Source of the DNA: Sporothrix humicola
Taxonomy: Eukaryota > Ascomycota > Sordariomycetes > Ophiostomatales > Ophiostomataceae
Direction: 5' to 3'
Assembly (NCBI GenBank): GCA_021396245.1
Contig: WNYE01000074.1
Coordinates: forward strand, 62,001 to 126,000
DNA length: 64,000 nt
The notes beneath the pieces are model-generated. The model made no database searches and was not told the DNA's origin. It was given only the letters and a program-made list of their open reading frames with translations. Every line of letters starts with the position of its first letter. Positions within the stretch are counted from its first letter, which is position 1. Shown here in pieces: positions 22,436-33,764 of this stretch. A program made the position numbers and the translations under genes.

Positions 22436-22872
22436 TGTGAGGTAAATATTTCGGATCTTGCTGACAGTATTAGCTCGAGGTTTGTCTGGTCCATCAGTTC
22501 GTCTGAACAAGTGCTTGGCGGCATGGAATTCATATATGTGGTCAGGAACAAGCTTTTCTCGGTATTGAGAAAATGAGCAAAACGGTACTCCGCCAGCCTA
22601 AATCGTGGCAGAGTGAGATGCTCGAAATTAATGTTGTATAAGTCGGGTGGTGCTGCCACGGCTATTGTCTATTTCCGCGTGGGATGGTGCCGATGCCGGG
22701 GAATAAATCAGACGGAAGTATTTGTGGTTGATTTGACATTGCTGTCAATTAAACAAGATTAATTGTGTATGTATTCGAAGATTAAGTATGCGTTAAAAAT
22801 GCCATCATAATGTGGTGTATCCAAATGCAATTCTCCAAACCTCCCAGTACTCATAGGCCTCCCACCATACTC
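22436..22872. other. Intergenic
   Basis: Promoter region of the propeller gene and 3' side of the esterase gene, both on the minus strand. No feature is seen. Confidence 0.5.
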
Positions 22873-24101
22873 TCACAGCTTCGCCTCAAACGGCCCCGAA
22901 AACAGCCACTCGTGGATCATGTCCATGCACAGCTTGCGCTTGATCTGCGCGTCCGGGTACATGACGTCGTGCTTGAAGGTCTCGGCCACCGTCATATCGA
23001 AGCCGTGCACGGCGTCGGGCACCAGCAGCCACTTGTAGCTGCTCGTGGGCGTGCGCTCCTCAAACGCAAAGCGCTCGTCGTCCAGAATCAGCGCATTGTC
23101 CGGGTGGATTTCCTCGGATCCGGACTTGGGGTCCGAGGGCGGCGGGCGGTCGGCGAGCTTGCAGGCCATTTGCCAGGCCTCGTGGGAGAGCATGTCGAGC
23201 TCGGCGGCCAGGATAAAGACGTAAGGGGGCAAGTCCTTTTTGGGTACGTAGGTGGGACTAAGCAACGGTGTAACGAGGTCCTGAGTTTTGGCACCTTTGG
23301 GGAGATAGGACCAGTTGAAGACGAGGGCAATACGTCCGAGCAGATCGGCCTTGCGCCCACGAAAGCCCTTGAGGGCGGGCTTGTAGTGGCGGTGAAGCAC
23401 CTTTTTGCGCGTGGGGATCGAGAAATCGACGGGCGGGTAGATGGGCACGACGGCGCGGAGCTTACCCTGCATGCTCGGGAGCGATGCGAGCGACAGGGCA
23501 AGGTTACCGCCGGCCGACCAGCCCGCCAGCGCGACCTGGCTTGTGTCAATGGGCAGCGACGGGTCCGACAAGACAGCCAACGCCAATGCCTCGAGATCAT
23601 GAATGGCCGTTGGGAACGGCGACACAGGGCCCTTGCGGTAGTTGAGCTCGACGGCGAGCGTGGGCTGCTTGGGGTTGGAGCGGACAAAGTCATAGTCCCA
23701 AGCGTCCGAGTCCTGGGGATTGCCAATGACAAAACCGCCGCCATGGATAGTGAGCAGGACGGGCAGTTTTGACTGCGGGTGCGTAGCCGTCCGGTCATGT
23801 GAAGGGGGATAGAAGATGCTGGGAATGTTAGGGATGTTCATGAAAGACACACGGGCACGGCAACTTACTGAACATTCAAGGATGGCCGGCACTCGTAGGT
23901 CTTGATAATGTCGGGCCGCTTCTCCACCTGGAAGACGAGATCTTTGGCCTTGCGGCCATAGTTCAGGAGAATGTTGCCTGTGTAAAGGCCATAGCCGCCA
24001 AGGCCAAAGAGGATTGTCTCGGCCCATGTAAATGGCGGATGCGACGGCGTCTCCTTGCCTTCCGCCTCTGTCAAGACTCTCGATGTGTCGTCTGAACTCA
24101 T
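22873..24101 (-). CDS. Alpha/beta hydrolase, HSL-type esterase with N-terminal membrane anchor
   Basis: There are two exons: 24101-23869 and 23818-22873, with a 50-bp intron (GTAAGT, CTAAC branch, CCCAG) in phase 2, giving 392 residues. Oxyanion-hole motif HGGG is at residues 103-106. The nucleophile elbow is G-W-S179-A-G-G, where the hormone-sensitive-lipase group usually has GDSAGG. The acid is probably the Asp in ILAAELDM and the histidine the one in PDAVHGF. A hydrophobic segment near residues 22-42 (WAETILFGLGGYGLYTG) suggests membrane anchoring. It probably hydrolyses small esters, lactones or carbamates. The lactonase-like protein next door (same strand, about 440 bp downstream) may share a pathway (inference). 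Confidence 0.88.
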
Positions 24102-25804
24102 GGTAATGATGTGGTGTGATGCGGTGTAGGTGATTTGGAATCTAATTTCAGATGAGAAGATGCAGCTGCAACAGAAGCAACTAAGGAAAGAAAGAAACAG
24201 AGTAGGATGTCCGTCGTTGATCACTCCAACCTAGCCATCATTAAAAGCACATGAAAATGTATCGTCACCGTCGATTAGCTGTACTTTTTTTTGTGTCTGT
24301 CGCTTCTCCGCACGTAGGGCGAGGTGATGCCGAGGAACTCTGCTCTCTGAGTGTGCTCTCTCCGCACCGCCCTACCTGCAAAAGGCAATGAGCTCTGGCT
24401 AGCTCCGTCGTCGACCCAACGCGCCTCTGTGAGAACTCAATCGTAGCACCAGAAGATCGACTTCCCAGCAGGAGCTTTGGGGCGGTGGGCACAAGCCAAA
24501 GAAAAATCCCCACTTCGGCCGACCCTCGAACGCGGGGTGTGGATCGGTCGTTCTTGCCTCGATTTTGGTGGGACAGGATGCGCTGGCGGAAAGAGTTGCT
24601 GCGTTAACGGGCTGTGGGGGCAGGACATGAAGGATTACAACTAGTTGTGCGAGAAACCTGGGATGATGATGGTGTAGATCCGATATTTGCCCTCTGATAT
24701 GCCGTCTCTGACACCGGGTTACAATCTTGAAATTGTTTTCAAATCGTCCCGTGTTTTTCTCAATTTTCTTAATTCGTGTGTCCGATTGGCCGGGTCTCGT
24801 GTGGAAAGCCGATCTAGCATTTAATAGTGGGCTAGAATACTACTCACACAGTGCGGTTCCTTGCCGCCTGGATTTGGTAGAGGACCCGTGTATATAAAAA
24901 TAACATCACTAATGTTATTTAAATACACTGCATTTACATGGACTTATTCATCGGTACCGTCACGGTGGTTGGAATCTCACCTTCCTACATATTGACATAT
25001 TACCAGAAAATCAGTTGAATCTCTGCCACCTGACCTTTGTGAATATTCCCAACAAAATATTAACTGCAGTGTCACACTGGAGTTCCACCACTCACACTCG
25101 AACAGCACCATCCTCGACTGTTGCATCACTTCCATATTCTTGTAAGTACACACAAGACTGGGACGCCCTTATTCGCTGTTCTAATCAGATTTAAGCTTGA
25201 CAAAAATATTTACTCATGCTTGGCGTTTAAATGGCTTGCATCGTGCGTGTGCAGTGCTGTAGAGTGGCCACGTCCAGAACAAAGCCAACTGACTAATGTG
25301 GAAATATGAAATTGCCTAATTGGGAAAGTTTCAGCGACATGGCCAGAATCCTTCCAAGCTTTCATCTTGACACCTCTCTCGTTTGTAACTTCTTTATTCC
25401 GTACATGCGTTTTGTACTCAAACTTGAAAATGGAAAGACTATTTCCCAGGCAAAACATGTCCATTTGTCATCGGGCACGTCCTACTGAAGCCAAATAGGC
25501 ACATTTAAGGACACTTCACGGACAGTTTTGTTTACGCCCACGGAAGTACGGAATATCTTGAGCATCCCGTCGCTGATTTTATTCGCAAGGTTGGTAAGCT
25601 TTTCACGATATTCATGGGCATGGAGCTCTGGGCCCAAAAATCTGGGGAAAGAGATATTCCAGACATAAAGATGGTTTCTGCAGAGAACGTTTGATAAAAC
25701 ACCTGCGGCGTCTAGCACTCGGGCCCACAGGTCAGTCACTCAAGTAGTTTTCGAACAAACCATCCTACCTCTTTTACTGTATTTACCACTGCCAACTTGC
25801 CAAA
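24102..25804. other. Intergenic; possible gene relic at 25482-25739 (minus)
   Basis: There is no supported gene in 1.7 kb. A minus-strand frame at 25482-25739 reads like protein (for example GPELHAHEYREKLTNLANKI) but has no start context, no splice partner that I can define and no family match. It could be a decayed gene or chance. About 24890-25070 is AT-rich. Confidence 0.4.
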
Positions 25805-26479
25805 ATGCCAGACCTCACTCTTTACCACTCGACACATGCGTGCTCGACGTCTGTCCTCTGTCTCCTTGAAGACGTTGGCCTGCCGCACAAGGTAGTCCAG
25901 ATGCGTATGGGCGCCAACGGCATCGAGTCTGTCGACGGCACCCTCAACCGCGAGCAATACCTCAAGATCCACCACCTGGGCTTCGTGCCCTGCTTAGTCG
26001 TCGATGGTGTCTCAATCACGGAAATGCCCGCCATTCTCTCGTACATTGCCAACCTCGTCCCTGAAAGACGGCTGCTGGGCGACAGCCTTGTGGAACAGTC
26101 GTTGGCTCTTGGATGGGCTGCGTGGCTGGCCGGTTCTCTCCACGGCCGGGGATTCGGTGCTTTGTTCAGACCAGAGCGGTGCTCGGACAATGTGTCGTCT
26201 CACAACGAAATCCGTGCCAAGGGCCTGGCGTATGTCAAAGAGTGCTATGCGAGCATCGACCAACGCCTAAAAGGGAGAGAGTTTCCTGTCGGCAGCCACG
26301 AAACCATTGTCGACTTTTACCTCTTAATCTTCTTCCTCTGGGGCCTGGAGCAGGGTATTGACATGGACAAGGAGTACCCCGAATACGGCAAGCTGTTTGC
26401 TCGTATGTCAAAGAAGGAGGCTGTGGCCAAAGTCGACAAGTTTGCCGGGCCTGGACTTGTGTACAACCCAGAGGAGTAG
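25805..26479 (+). CDS. Glutathione S-transferase-like protein
   Basis: This single-exon gene of 224 residues has normal GST length. The N-terminal thioredoxin-like half shows LTLYHSTHACSTSVLCLLED, where the STS segment is a candidate for the catalytic Ser/Cys region. It then shows the cis-proline strand GFVPCLVVDG and the glutathione-binding ITEMPAILSYIA (the family usually has ESxAI). The helical C-terminal half includes the N-capping-like GSHETIVDFYLL. It would conjugate or isomerise electrophiles using glutathione in the cytosol. ATG 25805 fits the usual MxxLTLY start. A downstream TTTTGC repeat sits in the 3' region. It is 1.4 kb upstream of the dioxygenase gene on the same strand. Confidence 0.88.
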   Translation: MPDLTLYHSTHACSTSVLCLLEDVGLPHKVVQMRMGANGIESVDGTLNREQYLKIHHLGFVPCLVVDGVSITEMPAILSYIANLVPERRLLGDSLVEQSLALGWAAWLAGSLHGRGFGALFRPERCSDNVSSHNEIRAKGLAYVKECYASIDQRLKGREFPVGSHETIVDFYLLIFFLWGLEQGIDMDKEYPEYGKLFARMSKKEAVAKVDKFAGPGLVYNPEE

Positions 26480-27861
26480 AGATGTTTGAGGGATGAGACG
26501 GGTTTTGCTTTTGCTTTTGCCTTTGCTTTTGTTTTAATTTAACTTAATCTTTCATCTTTTTCATTGAACCATAGTTTTCCTAAGAAAAAGAATTAATGAA
26601 AATTAAACACCATTTCCTTTTTTTTTTTCTTTTTTTCAAAAAGAAACAAAACATCATATGATTAATGCATTTATTTGCAATGCACGAAATGAAACTGGAT
26701 AGCATCACAGAACAGAAAGACCGTATCACGCCGACTACCTCTGTGATGTACAGGCGTGAACTCCGACTTGAAATGTGACATGACGTAAAATTGCATCTTC
26801 TCATTCGTCAAGAGGATGACTTACACGCAGCACGGACAAAATGGGCTTCTTACATGCTTGTTCCTGTTGTCAGCCACCAACAGTCCCATCACGTGTGATA
26901 GTGGTGACAATGCGAGGTGATGTGGATAAAGTACGCGATAAAGATTGATATGGCAATCATTCAGCAATCAGTCGGCCCTCTCCGTGAGCACTGGTTGCGT
27001 CGCAAGCCAGAATAAATGATCCGTCTTGGCGAAGGCGGGGAATGGACAAACGAGAAGATTGGCCGTGTTGTGGAAAGGGCAAAGGAGAGGAAGGAGGCAA
27101 ATAGGAAGGGTAAGGTAAGTGGATTCCACTCTATGAAGGCGGCAGAGTCCGGTGCGATATGCTGATAGAGTGAAGTTGCAACGAGTTCCACCACTTTGTC
27201 TGATCACACGGTCAGGCTGATGCTTGTTTCTGGAGTTTCTGGAAATAGCAAAATTGAAGAGACTTGAGTTTCTGTTACACCCTTGAAAGTGGCATGTCCA
27301 CCATTCAGACGCGTTCTCTACGTAAAACTTTGCACATGGAATCGGGTAAAAGACGTTCGATCCGATAATGCACTCCGCGCAAAAAGGGACGGCAGCCACT
27401 AAAACGCGACCACTGTCAAAACGCCCCATCGGACTCTGCCGCTGTCCCCGCACCAGCGATGCACGAAATCAATTAGAATCCAGCGAATCCAGCACCACGG
27501 TTCGCCGTCGACATGATAACGGCTGTATCTTATCGTTATCGAGTCTCTCACTGGTTGATACGCTGTTGATACCAGAACATCGCAGACATACAAAGATGAG
27601 GTCGGCTCGGATGTCACCGTTAGCGAGAGCAAATCGACGGAAAAGTTGATTTTTCACTGTACGAATGAAGAAATTGATAGAGAAAGTTTGCAGAAAGTAA
27701 AAAAAGACAATTCTTTATTTAAGATCACGACGGCTGCTGTTTGACGACAGAAGCGAAACCCATATCACCAAGCAAACAAACAACACCAAGCCGCATCACC
27801 AGATCGACTTTCGACTTATCTCTACGCCTCTTTTCCGAACATCACAACCACGTTTTACAAA
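26480..27861. other. Intergenic, promoter region of the dioxygenase gene
   Basis: It contains the 3' region of the GST gene, T-rich tracts near 26615-26640, and open frames without recognisable content. No RNA gene is seen. Confidence 0.5.
26503..26534 (+). repeat. TTTTGC hexanucleotide tandem repeat
   Basis: About five imperfect copies of TTTTGC lie directly after the GST stop codon, in the presumed 3' UTR. Confidence 0.8.
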
Positions 27862-29041
27862 ATGGCCTCGACAACATCCTACGTTGACCGGGCCCTGCCC
27901 AAGGTGAGTTTTGTCGGCGACGATTTTCTTTCTTTTTTTATTATATTTTTTTTTAAACCTTACCTGAACATTATCACTGACCTACCTTCTTCAGATCTCT
28001 CTCCACGACTTCGAGAACCGCATCGACGAGATCACGGCCGAGCTGTGCGACGCCGCCGAGAATGTCGGTTTCTTCGCACTTGTCGGCCACGGAATCACGG
28101 AGGAGGATGCCGAGAGCATGTTCCAGACGTCCGAGTCGTTCTTTTCGCTGCCCGACGAGGTCAAGGCCACGGTGCCCTGGAACAACAAGAACGTCGGCTG
28201 GGAGAAGAAGAACCAGATCCGGCCCAGCACGGGCGCCGCCGACAATAAGGAATCGTACCAGATGCAGTTTGGCGAGAACATGATGACGGGCGGCAACGGC
28301 ACCAAGGACGGCAGCGTGTGGATTGGCGACGACCAGCTACCCGGCTTCCAGACAAAGTGCCGGGCCTTTATGGAGCGTCTCCAGGAGATTTCGGAGAAGC
28401 TGATGCTGTGCTTTGCGCGCGGCCTCGGTTTCCCCGACGACTACTTTGTCCGTTTCCACGACGCCAAGCGGCCCAACTGCCAGACCGTGCTGCGGATGCT
28501 GCACTACTTTGAGACTCCGCTGCCGCCCGCAGACGGCTCTGCGCCCACTGAGGTGTACCACCGTGCGGGTGCGCACGCTGACTGGGACTTGTTGACACTC
28601 CTGTTCCAGCGCCAGGGCCAGTCCGGTCTCGAGATCTGCCCCGGCCGTGAGGCGGTCACCGAGTTCGCCCTGGGCGACACCTGGACGCGCGTCGACCCCG
28701 AGCCCGGTAGCATCGTCTGCAACATTGGCGATCTGCTCATGAGCTGGTCCGACGACCGCTTCAAGTCGACCTTCCACCGCGTCAAGGCGCCCTGCGAGCC
28801 CGGCGACTACTACGGCGAGCGCTACAGCATTGCCTTCTTCAACCAGCCGTGCTCCGACGCCGTGATCCAGGGCCCTCTCAAGAAGTACCCGGCCGTGACG
28901 GGCGCGCAGTTTACGCAGAACGCCATGGACCGCCACTTTGCGGCGCTGCAGGCCAAGCTGGCGGCCGAAAAGGGAGAGTCGTCGCCAGCACCAGCGGCAG
29001 CAGCACCAGTCGCTACAGCATCAGTTCAGGCTGCTGCATAA
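27862..29041 (+). CDS. 2-oxoglutarate/Fe(II)-dependent dioxygenase (isopenicillin N synthase-like)
   Basis: There are two exons: 27862-27903 (14 codons) and 27995-29041, with a 91-bp intron (GTGAGT...TTCAG) at phase 0, giving 362 residues. The N-terminal DIOX_N-type region (ISLHDFENRIDEITAEL, GFFALVGHGI) is followed by the jelly-roll core. The iron triad is visible: H208 and D210 in AHADWD and H275 in TFHRV. The 2-oxoglutarate-binding pair is R290 and S292 in ERYS. All catalytic residues are present. The C terminus is an Ala/Pro-rich tail. The family hydroxylates, desaturates or cyclises small molecules; the substrate is not predictable. The adjacent Zn2Cys6 regulator (same strand, 465 bp downstream) and alcohol dehydrogenase suggest a metabolic unit (inference). 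Confidence 0.92.
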
Positions 29042-29506
29042 GGGGAAGTGTGTCGAGTTGTATCATGTTGTGGATTGGGGGTGAGCGATCATTTTTCGAA
29101 TTACTGTTCTTTGTTTTTGCGTCTCATCCTTACAATCTTGTGCTCGTTTTTATATTTTGTAGCCATTGCAGATTAGTTTTTGGGAAATCAAGATTGTCAT
29201 GTCAAAAGAAAAGACGCGTCTGAGTGACTGAAGGATTGAGTGACGAAGGAACGCGCTACGACCATTGTCGTTACAGGGGCTGTCAGGCACTGCAAATCCT
29301 TTGAAAAGTTCGGGCCCGCTGTTCCTAATTGGGAAAGTACGGGCCCGAGACTACCCAGCTTGGAAATTCTCTCATGTATAACAACCTCCCATCGTCCCTT
29401 CCCTTCTTGTTTGCACATGCAGCGGTGACGAGAACCCCTTTTACACCGATATTCTTGCATATGGGCTTCTTTTTATTGACACAGCTCACTTCATCTTGCA
29501 AACACC
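29042..29506. other. Intergenic between dioxygenase and regulator
   Basis: This 465-bp gap must hold the 3' end of the dioxygenase transcript and the promoter of the regulator. Two copies of GGGCCCG about 30 bp apart (about 29311 and 29342), each near an AATTGGGAAA- or CTTGGAAA-like run, could be binding sites, but this is speculative. Confidence 0.4.
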
Positions 29507-32023
29507 ATGGCATCACCGCAACCACCCATACAGAAGCACGCCTGCGTGACCTGTGCACGCCGCAAGATTCGGTGCGACAGACGACAGCCATGCTCTAATT
29601 GCGTGGCCCACGCACGCATGACAGTACGACGGAGCCGACACAGAGAAGATGCGGGATCTCAAGAGCTAGACGTCGATTGTGTCTTTGTTGAGCCGCCACC
29701 AGTGCAACGACATAGGAGGAAGACGGCACGCGCTGTCCAGCCAACAGTCACAGATGACCTCCTCGAACGGCTACGTCTGTGCGAAGAACTCTTGCAAAAG
29801 AATGGGATAGCGATTTCAGACTCACTTTCACAGAAGGAACTCACAATACTCCAAAAACCGCTACCAAAACCGCAGTCTCGTGAAGGCAGCGGGGACGATG
29901 ACAGCGACGACCGCGTGTGGATCCCGTCGCCGTGGGAGGCCAAGATGGCCATGCACAAGGGGCCAACGGCAACATCGATATCGATATCGACAGCGCAAAC
30001 TCCTTCATCGGGTGCAGAGACACTTGTTATATCAGACACTGGAACAGAAAGTGCCGGAATCTGTCCGACAGCGGTCCATGAAGACGCCGCCGATGAGGAG
30101 CTGGACCTTTGGCAGTCGATGCCGCCAGAACTCCGAAACCCACCCGTGTCCAGTGTCTTTGCTCGTCGGTTCTTTGGCCAGAAAACAAATGACGAGCGGT
30201 CAACCGATGACAGAGGACTCCCACCACAGGCAGTGACGACAGCAGGAATTCTCTTTGGAACAACGCCCTCGGCAACTGTATCCCACCCCGAGCCGCGCAT
30301 GATTCTGCATTTGTGGCAGACCTTTATCGACAATGTCAATCCAGTGATGCGCATTGTGCATGTTCCTACGACACACCAACAAATTGTTGATGCTAGCTGG
30401 GACGCCGCCAATGCGCCACCGGCCACTAGTGCGCTAATGTTTGCCATTTACGCATTGGCTTTGACATCGATGACAGCCACCGAGTACACAGAAATGTTTA
30501 CAATCACAAAGACGGGACGGACACCACACAGCGTAGTCCCGCCGCCAAAGAGCCAGCTGCTTTCACAGTACCGCATGGGCGCCATGCAGTGCTTGGTGGC
30601 AGCCGGAGTACTGACGACACGCCGTCTCGATGTTCTGCGTGCCTTCACTCTGCTCATCCTGGCCGAGCCAGATTCAGAGCTGTCGAGCACATTGGCAGCC
30701 ATAGCCGTGCACTTGGGCCTTAAGATTGGACTACATAGGGAAACACACAGCAATACGTCTGCCCACAACAGCAGCCTCTCCTTTTTCGACCGCGAAATGA
30801 GTGTCCGGCTCTGGTGGCAGATCCGCGGCATCGATGCCCGCATGCGCCAGGCCGTCAGCCTGAGCTACACGAATAGTCTGAGCACCATGGGCGGCAACCA
30901 ACCGAGCAGCATTGCTAATGGCGGGAATTACTTTGGCAGTGGCAGCCTGCCACCTTCTGACCTTGACGATCTGCGGATGCCCCTCAATGTCAACGACACA
31001 GACCTCCACCCGGATATGACATGCGCCCCCGTCGAACACGCCGGCCCGACAGAGATGCTATATGTGCGTGTCAAGTACCACACAGCCATGTGGATGCGCG
31101 CGTTTGCACAGAAAAAGTTTGCCTCAGGCAATAGTGGAGGTTTGGGGGACATCTCGACACCGGCCGGCCACCTGTACCGCACACAGACTCTGCCGGCCAT
31201 GAAAAACCGCGCCATTGACGAGCTCGAGCAGCTCTACACGGACATTTGCCACCGTTTTGCCGACCCAAACATCCCTCTGCACGCTGTCAGCTCGAGCATG
31301 GCCCGCATGGCCGTGGCCCAGCTCAAGTTCCAGGCGTACCATCCGCGGACATCGGCTGCACAACCGCCATCTCATCCCACGTACTCGGGCCCGGCCTTTT
31401 CAAAGCACAACGCTGATGCCACGTTTCGACACGCCCTGAGTATTCTGGAGATGTGTTTTGTGTGCCGGCAAGTGGCAAGCGTTGGCAACGGATTTGCAGC
31501 TTTCCAGCTGCTGGCCGATGTGGTGATGCGTGTAGTCATGGATGCGACGGTGTATATCCTGTGCATACTGCGGACAAGAACAGCTGGTGACGATATTGAC
31601 TCGGCCTGGAAGTTGATTGAGCTGTTCTACAAAGAGTACGGCGAGGATCTGGCGGCGGCCACAAGCGACTATGAGCAGCACTTTTTGAACATACACCAGG
31701 ACCATGGCAATCCCAACGACCTTGGGAACAACGACGAAGCTGCCGAAGAGACGAAGAAACTGGCTGCTGGTGCTACATTCGTTGCTGCCTTTACTGACTT
31801 AACACTTGAAGCTTGGGATGCTCGCGAGAGGGCATCTCATGGTCTGGAAACTGGGACCATTGTCACTCCAGAATTTATTGCTGAGCTACAAGCAAAGAAG
31901 GAGGCCCAGCGGGCATCACTCGATCAATCGTCGGCGGCAGTGTCTGGCTGGGGCGAGATGCTGTTCCAGCAAGAAGACTCGTCCATGGACTGGGAATACT
32001 GGAACAATTTCTTGAGGATGTAA
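29507..32023 (+). CDS. Zn(II)2Cys6 transcription factor, candidate cluster regulator
   Basis: The open frame is 838 residues. The cluster starts ACVTCARRKIRCD, then QPCSNC, with cysteines at 13, 16, 23, 29 and 32. The sixth cysteine is only at residue 58, in DVDCVFVEP, leaving a 25-residue loop where the family usually has 5 to 9. A 54-nt segment at 29616-29669 (GC...CTAG) could be an in-frame GC-AG intron. Its removal gives a normal CX7C loop and 820 residues. A basic stretch (QRHRRKTAR) and a short helix follow. The middle region from about residue 260 to 560 matches the fungal-specific transcription factor domain (RMILHLWQTFIDNVNPVMRI, FFDREMSVRLWWQIRGID). The C terminus is acidic and aromatic (MDWEYWNNF), a possible activation segment. 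It is probably a nuclear regulator of the flanking oxidoreductase genes (inference from position). Confidence 0.87.
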   Translation: MASPQPPIQKHACVTCARRKIRCDRRQPCSNCVAHARMTVRRSRHREDAGSQELDVDCVFVEPPPVQRHRRKTARAVQPTVTDDLLERLRLCEELLQKNGIAISDSLSQKELTILQKPLPKPQSREGSGDDDSDDRVWIPSPWEAKMAMHKGPTATSISISTAQTPSSGAETLVISDTGTESAGICPTAVHEDAADEELDLWQSMPPELRNPPVSSVFARRFFGQKTNDERSTDDRGLPPQAVTTAGILFGTTPSATVSHPEPRMILHLWQTFIDNVNPVMRIVHVPTTHQQIVDASWDAANAPPATSALMFAIYALALTSMTATEYTEMFTITKTGRTPHSVVPPPKSQLLSQYRMGAMQCLVAAGVLTTRRLDVLRAFTLLILAEPDSELSSTLAAIAVHLGLKIGLHRETHSNTSAHNSSLSFFDREMSVRLWWQIRGIDARMRQAVSLSYTNSLSTMGGNQPSSIANGGNYFGSGSLPPSDLDDLRMPLNVNDTDLHPDMTCAPVEHAGPTEMLYVRVKYHTAMWMRAFAQKKFASGNSGGLGDISTPAGHLYRTQTLPAMKNRAIDELEQLYTDICHRFADPNIPLHAVSSSMARMAVAQLKFQAYHPRTSAAQPPSHPTYSGPAFSKHNADATFRHALSILEMCFVCRQVASVGNGFAAFQLLADVVMRVVMDATVYILCILRTRTAGDDIDSAWKLIELFYKEYGEDLAAATSDYEQHFLNIHQDHGNPNDLGNNDEAAEETKKLAAGATFVAAFTDLTLEAWDARERASHGLETGTIVTPEFIAELQAKKEAQRASLDQSSAAVSGWGEMLFQQEDSSMDWEYWNNFLRM

Positions 32024-32156
32024 TTGACCATATTAAATTCAACCTCATGATCATATACAACAACACAACGCTATGCTACTCACTTTTCAACGCCACTCAT
32101 GCTATGTACAAAATCACCATCCCATATTCACACATATACACCTACACCAACCACCC

Positions 32157-33305
32157 TCAAATCTTTGACCGGCTCGATGCCTTGACCTCCTGATCTAACT
32201 GGGACTGGTCGACAATAATGGCTGCCTTGCCCTTGAGCTGGCCGCCATGCACATGGTGCAGCAGCTCCTCAATCCTGTCAAGGCCATCGTACGTTTCTGT
32301 CTGCACATGCAGGCCGTGCTTGGCGATAAAGTCGACCATGTCCTGGCTCTCGTCGGGCGAGGCAACCAGAGTGCCGTACAGCCGCAGGTCTCTCAGGATA
32401 AACTCCTGGAAGGGGATGATGATCTTTTCTGGCTGGGCGACTTGGACGACAGTGCCATGATTTTTCGTTACGGCACATGCCAGGGCCGCCGCCTGCTCAA
32501 CGTCGGACAGAACCAGCGTCGCCTCTGCACCACCGCCCCGGTTGCTGCCGGCTGTGTTGTTGCCCACGGCTTTTTGAACAGCCGCCACTGTCGCATCCTG
32601 ACCCGCACGGGCGTCGAGCACCACGTCCGCGCCCGAGTTGCGCGTCACCTCGAGCGCCTCGTCGCGCGCGTCAATACCAACCACCTTGAGACCCGCGCTC
32701 TTTGCAAACTGCACGCCCATGTGGCCCAGCCCGCCGCCAGACCCGACGATCGCCACCCAAGAACCTTTTGTCAGCTCTGCCTTTTGGATTGCCTGCTGCA
32801 CCGCCCGCCAAATGGTGCGACCCGCACACGCCAGCGGCGCCGCCGCCAGCAGCGACACCTGGTCGGGCAGCCGCGTTGTCCACCGCGCGTCAACCCGCGC
32901 ATACTCGGCAAAGAAGCCGTCCGTGTCGAAGGCGCCCGTGTTGCCCTCGTAGCCGCCCGTGCAGTACTGCCGCTGGCACTCGGGGCCCTTGGTGCAGGCG
33001 ACGCAGTGGCCGCACGAGTTGAAAAAGATGCCGCACATGACGCGGTCGCCGACCTTGAAACCCTGGGGGGACGAACCGACGGCAACGACGGTACCGCTGC
33101 CCTCATGGGATGCTGTTAGAGGCAGCTTGTTGCCGCCAAAGACGCCCTCGATGACCATGCTGTCGGTGTGGCAGTAGGAGGCGACGGCAACCTTGACGAT
33201 AAGATCGTGGGGGCCAAAGACGACGGGGACAGGCACGGTGTTGATTTGGTAGGGCTTGCCAAAGGCGACGACCTGGACGGCCTTCATTGTCGTAGGGAGG
33301 GCCAT
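32157..33305 (-). CDS. Zinc-dependent alcohol dehydrogenase (MDR family)
   Basis: This single-exon gene encodes 382 residues from ATG 33305; the frame is open 16 codons further upstream. The catalytic zinc ligands are visible in ASYCHTD and ASHEGSG, the latter being the GHE-like motif with Ser in place of Gly. A structural-zinc lobe follows (NSCGHCVACTKGPEC, four cysteines). The nucleotide-binding Rossmann turn is GSGGGLGHMG, and VGIDARDEAL carries the acidic residue that favours NAD(H). The protein looks like a cytosolic fungal ADH. It is convergent with the Zn2Cys6 gene (133 bp between stops). In a pathway context it could oxidise an alcohol made by the esterase or dioxygenase (inference). 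Confidence 0.93.
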   Translation of the reverse strand: MALPTTMKAVQVVAFGKPYQINTVPVPVVFGPHDLIVKVAVASYCHTDSMVIEGVFGGNKLPLTASHEGSGTVVAVGSSPQGFKVGDRVMCGIFFNSCGHCVACTKGPECQRQYCTGGYEGNTGAFDTDGFFAEYARVDARWTTRLPDQVSLLAAAPLACAGRTIWRAVQQAIQKAELTKGSWVAIVGSGGGLGHMGVQFAKSAGLKVVGIDARDEALEVTRNSGADVVLDARAGQDATVAAVQKAVGNNTAGSNRGGGAEATLVLSDVEQAAALACAVTKNHGTVVQVAQPEKIIIPFQEFILRDLRLYGTLVASPDESQDMVDFIAKHGLHVQTETYDGLDRIEELLHHVHGGQLKGKAAIIVDQSQLDQEVKASSRSKI

Positions 33306-33764
33306 GTTGAAGTGTGGTGGCTGTTTTTGGATAAGGCGACTCGATGTAAACACAGTTTACAGACAGAATTGAGAAGAAAAGAAACTGATTGAATTCAAGT
33401 TGTAGATTTCAAGTAAAAGATTTGATTCTCAAAACTGCCTGCCGCTACACTTAACTTCTCCGCAGGGGATACTCGGGCCTCTTACAAGCCGTTCACCGCG
33501 TCATGTCACCATTTTGCTTTTAGCTTCGATCCCACCACGGAAATGCGTATCCTGGGGATGAGGGGATTCACACAACTTTTGGGGTACAATTGGGGATACA
33601 TTTTCGTAGGATTGTGGGATGGCGTTGTGGAAATCTGGGGAAGGCCACTGCCCCGTAAATACTCCGCATTACTCCGGACACCCACTACGTGGCTGACACC
33701 AACGGTACATATCGAGGACGTCGCTGTCGTCGTCGCCGACTACGTCGGCTCCTCCTCTGCGTCC
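33306..33764. other. Intergenic
   Basis: This is the upstream region of the alcohol dehydrogenase and the 3' side of the PEBP gene, both minus strand. No feature is seen. Confidence 0.5.

Noticed and set aside
25482..25739. Protein-like minus-strand frame near the GST gene as a gene
   Set aside because: There is no ATG context, partner exon or family similarity; it is kept only as a possible relic in the intergenic note.
32247..33119. A 290-codon plus-strand frame opposite the alcohol dehydrogenase
   Set aside because: It lies fully inside a clear single-exon ADH on the other strand.
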